Assembly: GCA_015206805.1 (NCBI GenBank)
Contig: JADEZP010000009.1
Span: 1-38,232, forward strand
DNA: 38,232 nt
DNA from: Quinella sp. 1Q7
GTDB lineage: Bacteria > Bacillota > Negativicutes > Selenomonadales > Selenomonadaceae
Reading direction: 5' to 3'
The notes below the pieces were generated by a model. That model had not been told where the DNA came from. It ran no database searches and saw only the letters and a list, made by a program, of their open reading frames with translations. A program made the position numbers and the translations under genes. Of the stretch, positions 23,879 through 32,248 are shown one piece after another. Within the stretch, counting starts at the first letter, position 1. Each line of letters opens with the position of its first letter.

Positions 23879-24319
23879 ATGGAAGTAATTATTGCCGTAT
23901 TGTCATGCGCTGTATTTTTGGCGTTGTATTTGCTCCGTTCCACAAAAAAAGATGTCGCGTTTTTACGGGAAAGACTTATCGAACAAGAGACCGCACTCGG
24001 ACATTTGAAACAAACACTTCTTGAACACGAGGACAGGTTGCGTCGATTATCGCCCGCCGAAATTAAATCTCCGCCACCCGAAGATAAACGATTCGTTCAA
24101 GTGATATTTACACCCGACTCAAAAAATCGATACGACTACTTTTTGGGCAACAATCCCGATGTAAAAATCGGCGATTTCGTTGAAGTCTATGTTACCGATA
24201 AGGACAGCGGAAAACCTAAATGGTCCGTTGCAAAAGTCGTCTACATCAGCGAGCCCGGCGAAAAATCGAAACATGCCAAATCCAAGATTAAACGTAAACA
24301 CGACCGTTATAGATGGTGA
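23879..24319 (+). CDS. Small membrane-anchored protein of unknown function
   Basis: A 146-residue protein. Residues 2-19 form a membrane anchor (EVIIAVLSCAVFLALYLL), 22-60 a probable coiled coil (RSTKKDVAFLRERLIEQETAL and on), and 70-135 a small beta domain (FVQVIFTPDSKNRYDYFLG, IGDFVEVYVTD, WSVAKVVYIS). The beta domain faintly recalls the N-terminal domain of PriA, judged by the YDYFLG-IGDFVEV spacing only. It ends in a basic tail. The start at 23879 is 5 bases after the manB stop; no good ribosome site is visible, so it probably depends on coupling. Confidence 0.7.
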   Translation: MEVIIAVLSCAVFLALYLLRSTKKDVAFLRERLIEQETALGHLKQTLLEHEDRLRRLSPAEIKSPPPEDKRFVQVIFTPDSKNRYDYFLGNNPDVKIGDFVEVYVTDKDSGKPKWSVAKVVYISEPGEKSKHAKSKIKRKHDRYRW

Positions 24320-24358
24320 CCGTCAGCCGCAGTTGAAATATCGGAGGAATTTCAGTCC

Positions 24359-24733
24359 ATGCTTACCATAATCGGCTTAATTGTATGCACGGCGATAATA
24401 GCCTACGCAATAGGTATACCGTGGGCGATATTTTATTTGGCGGCGCATTTCGTCATGGCACTGTTGGCAGTATCGCTGGTTTTGCGCACGGTGACGACAA
24501 TCGCCCTGCTCGGAATATTGTTTTACTTCAACCTGCCGTGGTGGTACGTCCTGATATTTTCGCAAAACATCGCGCGAATGTGGATGCTCGAATACACAAC
24601 CGCTAAAGTTCGCGACGGAAAACTTACCGACGCCGACGCCGCATTGCGCCTGAAAAAATTCGGTATGGCGGCGGACGTCGCGTTTTACACAGGCATAATT
24701 GGAATGATTCAACATTGCGTTTCCAAATTTTAA
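24359..24733 (+). CDS. Small integral membrane protein of unknown function
   Basis: A 124-residue protein with about three hydrophobic segments (residues 3-25, 27-60 and 100-118). The stretch between the last two contains AKVRDGKLTDADAALRLKKFGM, which may lie in the cytoplasm. I do not recognise a family. GGAGG stands 11 nt before the ATG. It lies between the two mutase genes in the same orientation. Confidence 0.65.
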   Translation: MLTIIGLIVCTAIIAYAIGIPWAIFYLAAHFVMALLAVSLVLRTVTTIALLGILFYFNLPWWYVLIFSQNIARMWMLEYTTAKVRDGKLTDADAALRLKKFGMAADVAFYTGIIGMIQHCVSKF

Positions 24734-24799
24734 ATTGCCGCAGTCGCTCGAATTGTTGAGCGTGTCGATAAATTTTTTTCAACCAAAGGAGGACTCGTT

Positions 24800-26413
24800 A
24801 TGAGTAAAACCGTTGTCAACCTTCCGTCATTGATCAGCGATTACTACACCCTTACGCCCGACCCGGAGAACAAAACTCAAGGCGTCGCGTTCGGCACATC
24901 GGGACATCGCGGCAGTTCCAAACTCAAAAGCTTCAACGAAGAACACATCCTTGCCATTGCGCAGGCGGTTTACGAATATCGCACCGCCGAAAAACTTCAA
25001 GGACCGCTTTACATCGGCGCGGACACCCACGCCCTTTCCGAGCCCGCACTTCGTTCCTGCGTCGAGGTTTTGGCGGCAAACGGCGTCGACATCATCTTGC
25101 AGGAAGGTTTCAAGCCCGTGCCCACGCCCGTTGTCAGCCGCATTATCCTTGCGCACAACTACGAACGCAAAGAGGCTAAGCAGGCGGACGGCATTGTTAT
25201 TACGCCCAGCCACAATCCCCCGACCGACGGCGGTATCAAATACGACCCGACGACGGGCGGTCCCGCCTCCGCTGAAACGACCAAAATTATTCAGAATCGC
25301 GCCAACGAAATTATTGCGCAGGGCGTCGACAAAGTCGTTAAGCGTGTCCCGTTTGAACGCGCTGTCAAAATGGACAACGTTCACTTTATGGACTACATGC
25401 GCCCCTACGTTGAGGCACTCGGTCGCGTCATCGACATGGACGCCGTCATTAACAGCGGCTTGAACGTCGGCGCGGATCCGCTCGGCGGCAGCGGCATTTT
25501 CTACTGGGATTTGATTAACGAAGTCTACAAAATCAAAAACCCGATTAAAGTCGTCAATCCCAACATCGATTACACGTTCAGCTTCATGCCGCTTGACCAC
25601 GACGGCAAAGTTCGTATGGACTGCTCGTCGCCGTATGCAATGGCAAATCTTATCGCGCTCAAAGATCAGTACGATATCGCCTTCGGCAACGACACCGACT
25701 ACGACCGCCACGGCATTGTCACGCCGCAAGGACTCATGAATCCGAATCACTATCTCGCAGTCGCAATTCGCTATCTGTTCACGCACCGCGACGGCTGGAG
25801 CAAAGATGCAATGGTCGGCAAAACGCTCGTTTCAAGCTCGCTGATTGACAAAGTCGCGGCTGATATCGGGCGCAAACTGTGCGAAGTCCCCGTCGGCTTC
25901 AAATGGTTTGTTGACGGCTTGTTTGACGGCTCAATGGGCTTCGGCGGCGAAGAGTCTGCGGGCGCGTCCTTCCTGTGCAAAGACGCAAGCGTTTGGACGA
26001 CCGATAAAGACGGCATCATTATGGACTTGCTCGCCGTCGAAATCACCGCGAAGACCGGCAAGAATCCTTCCGAACATCATAAGGAACTTACCGACAAATT
26101 CGGCGAATTCTTCTACGCACGCAAAGACACGCCTGCCACGCCCGACCAGAAAGCCGCGCTCGGCAAACTCGCTCCCGAAAACCTCAAAGCCGACACACTT
26201 GCGGGCGCGAAGATTACGGGCAAATTCACGAAGGCTCCCGGCAACGGCGCATCAATCGGCGGCTTGAAGGTCGTCACCGATAAGGGTTGGTTCGCGGCTC
26301 GTCCCAGCGGCACCGAGGATATGTGCAAAGTTTACGCCGAAAGTTTCGTCAGCGCGGAACACCTTGCCCAAATCCAGAAAGAGGCTCAAGACATCGTCGC
26401 TTCCGTCGTGTAA
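24800..26413 (+). CDS. pgm: Alpha-D-glucose phosphate-specific phosphoglucomutase
   Basis: Pgm interconverts glucose-1-phosphate and glucose-6-phosphate. At 537 residues it fits the E. coli Pgm group. Marks in order: [12 protein letters not shown] near the start, the phosphoserine loop [12 protein letters not shown] (Ser at about 144), the metal loop [23 protein letters not shown], and the phosphate loop [17 protein letters not shown] stands 8 nt before the ATG at 24800. It precedes pgi, so Glc-1-P, Glc-6-P and Fru-6-P are linked by adjacent genes. Confidence 0.96.
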   Translation: MSKTVVNLPSLISDYYTLTPDPENKTQGVAFGTSGHRGSSKLKSFNEEHILAIAQAVYEYRTAEKLQGPLYIGADTHALSEPALRSCVEVLAANGVDIILQEGFKPVPTPVVSRIILAHNYERKEAKQADGIVITPSHNPPTDGGIKYDPTTGGPASAETTKIIQNRANEIIAQGVDKVVKRVPFERAVKMDNVHFMDYMRPYVEALGRVIDMDAVINSGLNVGADPLGGSGIFYWDLINEVYKIKNPIKVVNPNIDYTFSFMPLDHDGKVRMDCSSPYAMANLIALKDQYDIAFGNDTDYDRHGIVTPQGLMNPNHYLAVAIRYLFTHRDGWSKDAMVGKTLVSSSLIDKVAADIGRKLCEVPVGFKWFVDGLFDGSMGFGGEESAGASFLCKDASVWTTDKDGIIMDLLAVEITAKTGKNPSEHHKELTDKFGEFFYARKDTPATPDQKAALGKLAPENLKADTLAGAKITGKFTKAPGNGASIGGLKVVTDKGWFAARPSGTEDMCKVYAESFVSAEHLAQIQKEAQDIVASVV

Positions 26414-26450
26414 TTAACAACTCGCTCACATGCGAAAGGAGACTACTCAA

Positions 26451-27905
26451 ATGGCATTGGTTTTAAAGTCCGGCTTCACGTTCGATTACGATAATCTTTT
26501 CGGCGAAGGCAAAGTTACTCAAGCCGACATCGACGAATGCTCCGACGCCCTCAAAGCCGCTCACGCCGCAATGAAAGTCATGCGCGAATCCGGCTTCATC
26601 AAAGCTCACCTTAGCAAGGACGGTGCGCCCGAAAAAGTTTACTTCAGCAAACTGCCCTACATCACCGAAGAAAACGGCAAACTCAATCTCAACAGCCCCG
26701 CGTCGATCAAGCGTCTGCACGACTTCACCGAACGTATCCGCAACAACGTCGACGTCGTAGTTTCGCTCGGTATCGGCGGCTCGTTCCTCGGCAACAAAGT
26801 TCTGTTCGACATTTTCTGCGGCGAATTCTGGAACACGTGGACGCCCGAACAGCGCAAGGGCTTGCCGAAAGTTTATTTCAGCGGTCAGAATATCGACCCG
26901 CGCCGCACCGGCGACATCATCAACCATATCAAGGCAATGGCGGCGAATAAGGGCGGCAAGTTCAAAGTCATGCTCATCTGCATTTCCAAGAGCGGCGGCA
27001 CGCTCGACACGATGAGCAACTTTATGGTCATGCTCGACGCGCTCAAGAAAGACGCCAATATCGAAGTCGAATGCGTCGCGGTAACCGATCCCAACATGGA
27101 GAAAAAGACGCTCCTCAAGCAAATCGCTGTCGACAACGGCTGGGAAACTTTCGCGGTGCCCGACGGCGTCGGCGGACGTTTCACGGTCTTTTGCGAAGTC
27201 GGACTTTCGACGGCGGCTGTTATCGGCATGGACATCGAAAAATTCCTGCAAGGCGCGCAGGACATGGACAAAGCTTGCCAAAACGACGACATCTGGCAGA
27301 ATCCCGCAATGCTCAACGCCGCGCTCAAAGTTATCGCTTACAAAAAATACGGTCGCAATATCGAAGTCATGATGCCTTACGGCGATTATCTCAAGTCGCT
27401 GTCGGAGTGGTACATTCAGCTGTTGGCGGAGTCGCTCGGCAAACAATTCGACAAAGAGGGCAAGGAAGTTTGCGAAGGTCGCACGCCGCTTGTCGCAGTC
27501 GGCACGACGGATATGCACTCTCAAACGCAGCAACATCAGGAAGGCACGCTCGATAAAGTTGTTCAGTTCATCAAGGTTGCGAAGTGGGCAAACGATTTGA
27601 CAATCCCGAACATCTTCCCGACCGTTAAAAAGCTCGCGGACATTTCGGGCGTCAAAATGGGCGACGCGCTCGAAGTCGCACGTCAATCGAACGCCGACGC
27701 GCTCAAGTCCAACAATCGCTTCAACGCGTGCTTCACGCTCCCCGAACTCGACGAATATCATCTGGGCGAATTGATGTATCTGTTGGCAATGTCCGTCGCT
27801 TACGAAGGCGAATTGCTCAACGTCGACGCGTTCAATCAGCCCGGCGTCGAGGCTTACAAACGCATAATGGGTCCGAAACTTCAGGAGCTCAAAGCCAAAG
27901 GATAA
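26451..27905 (+). CDS. pgi: Glucose-6-phosphate isomerase
   Basis: Pgi interconverts glucose-6-phosphate and fructose-6-phosphate. The 484-residue protein has the two SIS-type subdomains: VSLGIGGSFLGNKV, the phosphate-binding SKSGGT loop, the HSQTQQHQEG segment with the active-site region, and the C-terminal FNQPGVEAYK with the catalytic lysine. AAAGGAG lies 9 nt before the ATG at 26451; a GTG-like extension to 26430 is unsupported. It is the last gene of the plus-strand sugar block, followed by a terminator. Confidence 0.96.
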   Translation: MALVLKSGFTFDYDNLFGEGKVTQADIDECSDALKAAHAAMKVMRESGFIKAHLSKDGAPEKVYFSKLPYITEENGKLNLNSPASIKRLHDFTERIRNNVDVVVSLGIGGSFLGNKVLFDIFCGEFWNTWTPEQRKGLPKVYFSGQNIDPRRTGDIINHIKAMAANKGGKFKVMLICISKSGGTLDTMSNFMVMLDALKKDANIEVECVAVTDPNMEKKTLLKQIAVDNGWETFAVPDGVGGRFTVFCEVGLSTAAVIGMDIEKFLQGAQDMDKACQNDDIWQNPAMLNAALKVIAYKKYGRNIEVMMPYGDYLKSLSEWYIQLLAESLGKQFDKEGKEVCEGRTPLVAVGTTDMHSQTQQHQEGTLDKVVQFIKVAKWANDLTIPNIFPTVKKLADISGVKMGDALEVARQSNADALKSNNRFNACFTLPELDEYHLGELMYLLAMSVAYEGELLNVDAFNQPGVEAYKRIMGPKLQELKAKG

Positions 27906-27929
27906 CGCTTAAATTTCAGTTTCACGCAT

Positions 27930-27969
27930 AAAAAATCCCCCGCCGCATTCGGTGGGGGAAATTTTTTTT
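27930..27969. terminator. Bidirectional terminator after pgi
   Basis: CCCCCGCC and GGTGGGGG pair around GCATTC, with A-run on the left and ATTTTTTTT on the right. Confidence 0.9.
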
Positions 27970-27974
27970 GCCGT

Positions 27975-29003
27975 TTAAAGCGCGGCGCGAATCGTGAAGG
28001 TCAGTTCGCCGTCGCGAGTGGTTGAGCTGTCGAGGCGGGCACTTGGCGCGACGGAATTTTTCACGCGGCTCAAGTAGCTTTTGACGGCGTCGGGCGTGAC
28101 GGAAACTCCGTCGAGCTCCAAAAAATTTTCGTCGGCGCGAATTTTCGTCAAGCGCACGCCTCCGCCCGCAACTTTGCCCAAATTCAACAGCAGATTGAAT
28201 CGCGTCGGACTTACGTCTTGCGCCGCGCAAATTTTGTTCAGGCGATTGAGTTCGACAATGTCCGCGTCGAGTGATTCTTTCAGCGCAAGGTCGTCGCGCA
28301 TTTCGTCGAGTGAAATTTTTTCCGCGTCGAGTTCGTCAGTTGCCGTGCCGTGGTCGAGCAAAACTTTCGCCGAGCAAATCAGCAGACCGCTCAACATGAA
28401 CGCCGCGATTGCCGCTGAAATTTTCGACGCGTTCCACACACTGTCCCGTGCCAAAAGGTTCGGGGATTTTTTGTTGCGAACGATTTGTGCGACGAATTCC
28501 GCGCGATTGAGCGGCGTGAGCTTCGTGAGCATGTCGGCGGGCATTACGGACAGTCCGCGCAGATTCATGCCGAATTTCCGCCACGCCGCGCTGAAGTCGT
28601 CAAGCGTCCGTCGCGGCACGGTCTCCATCCAAAGTTCGCCGCCGACTTCCGTGAATGCAAATGCCGCCTCCGCGCCCGCTTGAGCTTGAGCCCAACTCTT
28701 GACGAACGCGGGAATTTTTTCAGCGGGCAAGTTGTCGACGGCGGTTTGATAGGTGACGGCGTCGCCCTCGCGCAGACAGAATCCGACCGCAGACGTGCTC
28801 CAGCCGCGTTGTCGACAAGTCAGCGAAATTTTTTCGGCAAGGTGTTCAAGCTCCGCAGAGTCCGCGTCGACTTCGGCAGCTTCGGAATTTTCGGCAAGGT
28901 GCGCGACAAAAATTTTATCGCCGTCGAAATATGCGCCGACAGCTTCGCGCACGTCCTCGCGGAAAAAATTTATCGCACGTGCAAAAAAATTACCGCCGCT
29001 CAA
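27975..29003 (-). CDS. PilM/PilN-like (GspL-type) pilus assembly protein
   Basis: A 342-residue protein. The N-terminal 180 residues look like a degenerate actin-like PilM/GspL cytoplasmic domain (AVGAYFDGDKIFVAHL at the start). A single membrane segment (ISAAIAAFMLSGLLICSAKVLL, about 195-216) follows, then a coiled coil, then a PilN-like ferredoxin fold (VRLTKIRADENFLELDGVSV to the end). This is the layout of GspL or of a fused PilMN in type IV pilus or secretion platforms. No other pilus gene is present. The start is a TTG at 29003 with GGAG 11 nt upstream, rather far; an ATT closer to it is a non-standard alternative. Confidence 0.6.
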   Translation of the reverse strand: MSGGNFFARAINFFREDVREAVGAYFDGDKIFVAHLAENSEAAEVDADSAELEHLAEKISLTCRQRGWSTSAVGFCLREGDAVTYQTAVDNLPAEKIPAFVKSWAQAQAGAEAAFAFTEVGGELWMETVPRRTLDDFSAAWRKFGMNLRGLSVMPADMLTKLTPLNRAEFVAQIVRNKKSPNLLARDSVWNASKISAAIAAFMLSGLLICSAKVLLDHGTATDELDAEKISLDEMRDDLALKESLDADIVELNRLNKICAAQDVSPTRFNLLLNLGKVAGGGVRLTKIRADENFLELDGVSVTPDAVKSYLSRVKNSVAPSARLDSSTTRDGELTFTIRAAL

Positions 29004-29056
29004 AATAATTCACGCTCCAAAAAAAATTTTCGCAACGTCAGGTAGAGTCGCAACGA

Positions 29057-29175
29057 TTGAGGCCGCCCAAGGATGGGCGGCCGTGCCCGCCGCGTTGAAA
29101 ACGTGACGTTTTCATTGCGGCGGCGGCTTTCTTTGCCTACTTTCTTTCGCCGCCGAAAGAAAGTAGGTTATACAA
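29057..29175 (-). repeat. Three-hairpin dispersed element, copy B
   Basis: Reverse-oriented copy of the element at 18262. H1 lies at 29136-29167 with the same 14-bp stem and loop. H2 is at about 29084-29127, with GC-rich arms around the same near-palindromic core at 29098-29114. H3 is at 29061-29082. H3 differs in sequence from copy A but keeps pairing: an A-T pair has become C-G. H1 begins 33 nt after the stop of the radical SAM gene, on the same strand. Confidence 0.9.
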
Positions 29176-29200
29176 CACAAAATTTAATTCAATGCCAAAA

Positions 29201-30196
29201 TCAGCGCGACGCCGCAAATTCACACTTGCACCACGGTTCGCCGCTCATGAAGTCGCCGCCGTTGTAGCACGCCGCCCGCGCCCGACAGCCTCCGCAACGA
29301 TTTTTGTAACGGCACGCGCCGCAATTCCCGCTGTATTCGAGCGTCCGCAACGTCCGAAAAACTTTGTTCGACCGCCAAATTTCGTCGAAGGGCGTTTGCC
29401 GCACGTCGCCCAGTTCCATGTTCAGATACGCGCACGGCTGAACTTTCCCGCGCGGGCTGATAATGCAGTAACTCAATCCCGCAAGGCAGCCGCGCTTGAA
29501 ACGTGTCTTGACGCCGAGTTGGTCGGCAATGCGTATAAATTGCGGCGCGCATGTCGGCTTGAGTTCGATTGGAACTTCGCGTTGCTTGAGCATGATTCGC
29601 GTCAGAACATTTTCGTAACCGTCGGCGCGAAGTGATTCCTCCTCAATCGTCGCCGCTCGACCTGTCGGCACCAGAAAGAAGAAGTGATGCGCTTTAGCCC
29701 CGATTGTGACCGCGAAGTCAGTCAACGCCTCCAGCTCGTGCTGATTCCAATCCATAACCGTCGTGTGAATTTGGAAGGGCAAGTCCGCCGCGAGACAATT
29801 TTTCATGCCGTCGACTGCACCTTGCCACGCGCCCGCGAACGAGCGGAATTTGTCGTGCTTATCGGCGTCGAGTGAGTCCAGCGAAATTCCCATGCCCTTC
29901 GCGCCCGCAGACTTCAAGTCGCGAGCCATTTGCGGCGTGATAAGCGTGCCGTTCGTGCCGAAGACCGCGATTAACTTCAGACGCGTGGCGTGCTCCACCA
30001 GCTCCAAAATGTCGGGGCGCATGAGCGGTTCTCCGCCCGAAAAAATCATTATCTTGAATCCTGCGCGGGCAATTTGATTGAGCAACTCTTTGGCTTCGGC
30101 GGTCGAAAGTTCTTCTTGCGCCTTGCAGCCGGCGTCGCGGTAACAATGTGCGCAATACATATTGCAAGCGTTGGTCGTGTTCCATGAGACAATCAA
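29201..30196 (-). CDS. nirJ2: Radical SAM/SPASM protein, NirJ2-like haem biosynthesis enzyme
   Basis: A 331-residue radical SAM enzyme. The cluster motif CNMYCAHC (Cys 11, 15, 18) is at the very N-terminus, GGEPLMRPDI follows, and the C-terminal SPASM region carries at least seven cysteines (RGCLAGLSYC, VQPCAYLN, GNCGACRYKNRCGGCRA). This pattern and the WNTTNACNMYCAHCYRDAG start match the proteins called NirJ2 in Negativicutes and Clostridia, relatives of AhbC/AhbD that modify side chains of haem precursors in the sirohaem-dependent route. The start TTG at 30196 has GGGAGG 7-8 nt upstream; the open frame beyond it is antisense to the flavodoxin gene and not coding. It is divergent from the flavodoxin. 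Confidence 0.85.
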   Translation of the reverse strand: MIVSWNTTNACNMYCAHCYRDAGCKAQEELSTAEAKELLNQIARAGFKIMIFSGGEPLMRPDILELVEHATRLKLIAVFGTNGTLITPQMARDLKSAGAKGMGISLDSLDADKHDKFRSFAGAWQGAVDGMKNCLAADLPFQIHTTVMDWNQHELEALTDFAVTIGAKAHHFFFLVPTGRAATIEEESLRADGYENVLTRIMLKQREVPIELKPTCAPQFIRIADQLGVKTRFKRGCLAGLSYCIISPRGKVQPCAYLNMELGDVRQTPFDEIWRSNKVFRTLRTLEYSGNCGACRYKNRCGGCRARAACYNGGDFMSGEPWCKCEFAASR

Positions 30197-30294
30197 GTCA
30201 ATCCCTCCCGCCGAAAATATTCTGTCGCGTGAAATTTTTTCCTGCAGAGCGTCGGCACTGACGGTGATCGGAAAATTTTTTTTGCGCAGGATGT

Positions 30295-30324
30295 TTGCTT
30301 TAAGCCGACTCCCAAATTTATAAT
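30295..30324 (+). promoter_or_regulatory. Predicted promoter for the flavodoxin gene
   Basis: TTGCTT, an 18-bp spacer and a perfect TATAAT, about 32 bp before the start codon of the gene at 30356. Confidence 0.55.
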
Positions 30325-30355
30325 CGACGCAGAAAAATTTTTCGGAGGTATCGAC

Positions 30356-30967
30356 ATGGACATCACGCGCAGAAATTTTATCAAGCTTGCGGCGGCGGGC
30401 GGACTGATTCTGTCGGCGGGCAAAGTTTTCGCCGCGACGAATGAAAAAATTTTGGTCGCTTACTTTTCGCGCACGGGCGAGGAATACGGCGTCGGACACA
30501 TTGCCAAGGGCAACACCGAGATTGTCGCCGAACTCATCGCGCAGAAAATCGGCGGAGACATTTTCAAGATTGAGCCCGTCACGCCCTACCCCGACGGCTA
30601 CGAAGACTGCAAGACCGTTGCAAGCCGCGAAAAGGCGACTAAGGCGCGACCTGCCTTCGCGGGCGACGTTGCGGACTTCGCGCAGTACACAATGATTTTC
30701 GTCGGCTATCCGATTTGGTACGGCGACGCGCCGCAGATTATTTACACGTTTCTTGAGCGTTACGACTTCGGCGGCAAAAAAATCGTCCCGTTTTGCACGC
30801 ATGGCGGTAGCGGACTTTCGGGCACGGAGCAGCGCATTTCGTTGACGTGTCCCGCCGCGCAGTTGCTCAAAGGTTTTGCAATATCGGGTCGGACGGCGCA
30901 AAGTGATCGTTCGCAGACTGACAGGCTTGTCGACGAAAATTTGCGGCGGTTTGGATTAATCGGCTGA
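30356..30967 (+). CDS. Tat-exported flavodoxin-like protein
   Basis: A 203-residue protein with a twin-arginine signal (MDITRRNFIKLAAAGG, hydrophobic core to VFAATN), followed by a flavodoxin fold. The FMN phosphate loop is YFSRTGEEYG, the isoalloxazine-contact region is FVGYPIWYGDAP, and the third loop is FCTHGGSGLSG. Relatives are short-chain flavodoxin_4 proteins, thought to carry electrons or reduce quinones outside the membrane. GGAGG stands 8 nt before the ATG. A short second copy of its start lies 20 bp after its stop. Its divergence from a radical SAM gene may reflect a redox link, but Tat export argues against direct electron supply. Confidence 0.88.
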   Translation: MDITRRNFIKLAAAGGLILSAGKVFAATNEKILVAYFSRTGEEYGVGHIAKGNTEIVAELIAQKIGGDIFKIEPVTPYPDGYEDCKTVASREKATKARPAFAGDVADFAQYTMIFVGYPIWYGDAPQIIYTFLERYDFGGKKIVPFCTHGGSGLSGTEQRISLTCPAAQLLKGFAISGRTAQSDRSQTDRLVDENLRRFGLIG

Positions 30968-30988
30968 AATTTTTTTGGAGGTATCGAC

Positions 30989-31090
30989 ATGGACATCAGC
31001 AGACGACAAGTTTGCGAATGCCAAAAAAATAATTTCCGCTCGACAAAATTAAAATTCCCCGTCAACTCGGCGGGGAATTTTTTTCCGTGA
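30989..31090 (+). pseudogene. Remnant of a second flavodoxin-type gene start
   Basis: The leader and first codons of the flavodoxin gene recur here: a T-run, then GGAGGTATCGACATGGACAT identical to the upstream copy, then MDISRRQV in place of MDITRRNF. After eight residues the frame loses similarity and runs through the terminator to a stop at 31090, 33 codons in all. It looks like a tandem paralogue whose body has been deleted. Confidence 0.75.
31051..31084. terminator. Terminator between the flavodoxin and RTX-like genes
   Basis: AATTCCCC and GGGGAATT pair around an 11-base GC-rich loop, with a T7 tract on the right and an A-run on the left; it serves both convergent genes. Confidence 0.85.
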
Positions 31091-31107
31091 AAGATTTTCA
31101 GTCGAGC

Positions 31108-32091
31108 TTAGCTTTTAATGAGTTTGCCGCCGCTAAGCCGGTACGTCGTGCTGTTAACGTGGAAGGTCGTTGCGGTGAAGTCGCGGAGCGTAATTGCCGA
31201 AGCAGTCTTGCCGACTTTGAACGCGATTGACTTGTCGGACTTGCTGTAGCTTGCAGTGACGTTGCCGCCCGTGATTTGCAACAGGTCGTTATTGCCGAAG
31301 CTGCTGATAACGTCCTTGCCGTCGCCGCTTGAGTAAATAAACGTGTCTTTACCTGCGCCGCCCCACAAGCTGTCGTTACCTTTGCCGCCGATAAGTGTAT
31401 CTTTGCCTGCGCCGCCGTAAATCGAATCATTCTTTGAACCGCCGACAATCGAATTTGCCGAGGCGTTGCCGACGATTTTAACAGCCGTCGTGCGCGTCGA
31501 GGCGTCGGCAATTTTAATGCCCGATTTAAGTTTGACGGACGATTTTGTCGAGTCGGTGATTTTCATTGTGTCGCTGACGATTTTGACAGTCTCAAGTGTT
31601 GCCGCGCCGTCGAGAGTGATTTTGCCCTTGCCGACGGTGACGATGACATTCGAACCGCTCTTCTTCGTGAAGTAGGTGCTGCCCGCAATTTGCAACGTCG
31701 ACGTGTCGTTGAAGCCGCTGATAACGTCCTTGCCGTCGCCCGCCGCATATTTGAACAAGATGTTTTCGCCTTCGTTGTAAATGTAATCATTGCCCGCGCC
31801 GCCGTTGATTGAAACGTTGTCGCCGCTGTTTACGATTGAATCATTGCCCACGCCGCCAAGGATCGTGACGAAGGATCTCTCGTAGTTGCTGATAAAATCG
31901 TTACCCGCGCCGCCGTCAATTAAAACACTTTCGCCGTAATTATAGATTGAATCGTTACCCGCGCCGCCGTTGATTGTCACGTTGGAGCCTTCGTTTTCGA
32001 TTGAGTCGTTACCGTCTCCGCCGTCGATTGAGACGTTGTTACTGTACCAATTTTCAATGTCGTCGTTGCCTGCGCCCGCATTGATTATCAC
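31108..32091 (-). CDS. RTX-like calcium-binding repeat protein, 5' end uncertain or lost
   Basis: About 327 residues. The N-terminal part is five 18-residue repeats of pattern VxIxGGxGNDxIxNxGxN (about residues 18-110). A spacer with KVGKGKITL-type strands follows, then a classical nonapeptide block (GGSKNDSIYGGAGKDTLIGG, continuing GKGNDSLWGGAGKDTF), and a C-terminal region like type I secretion targets (RDFTATTFHVNSTTYRLSGG). The GTG at 32091 is not a convincing start. The repeat family continues upstream in frame (NTVVSGTSKADYIHNHGD) to about 32169, where no ATG, GTG or TTG occurs before a stop at about 32197. Either a rare ATT start is used or the true start was lost where the ppaC promoter now lies. 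Confidence 0.75.
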   Translation of the reverse strand: MIINAGAGNDDIENWYSNNVSIDGGDGNDSIENEGSNVTINGGAGNDSIYNYGESVLIDGGAGNDFISNYERSFVTILGGVGNDSIVNSGDNVSINGGAGNDYIYNEGENILFKYAAGDGKDVISGFNDTSTLQIAGSTYFTKKSGSNVIVTVGKGKITLDGAATLETVKIVSDTMKITDSTKSSVKLKSGIKIADASTRTTAVKIVGNASANSIVGGSKNDSIYGGAGKDTLIGGKGNDSLWGGAGKDTFIYSSGDGKDVISSFGNNDLLQITGGNVTASYSKSDKSIAFKVGKTASAITLRDFTATTFHVNSTTYRLSGGKLIKS

Positions 32092-32171
32092 GGTGTCGCC
32101 ATGGTTGTGAATGTAATCGGCTTTACTCGTGCCGGAAACAACGGTGTTGTATTCGGCGCGGCGGAAAATTA

Positions 32172-32200
32172 TAGACAGCCCGGAATTTTTTGATTATAAT
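32172..32200 (+). promoter_or_regulatory. Predicted sigma-A promoter for ppaC
   Basis: TAGACA (32172-32177), a 17-bp spacer and a perfect TATAAT (32195-32200), 48 bp before the ppaC start. Confidence 0.7.
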
Positions 32201-32248
32201 TCAGCGCGTGGAAGTTGTAACTTTCTGACAGTTGGAGGAGGTCTTTTA

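Noticed and set aside
24733-24800. Terminator before pgm
   Set aside because: CGCTC/GAGCG is only a 5-bp stem and the T-run is separated from it by several bases.
30197-30901. A 235-residue N-terminal extension of the radical SAM protein
   Set aside because: It is the antisense shadow of the flavodoxin gene, and the TTG at 30196 with GGGAGG fits the family start.
31540-32091. CRISPR-like array
   Set aside because: The regular spacing comes from the 18-residue protein repeats; the units are degenerate at DNA level and lie in an open frame.
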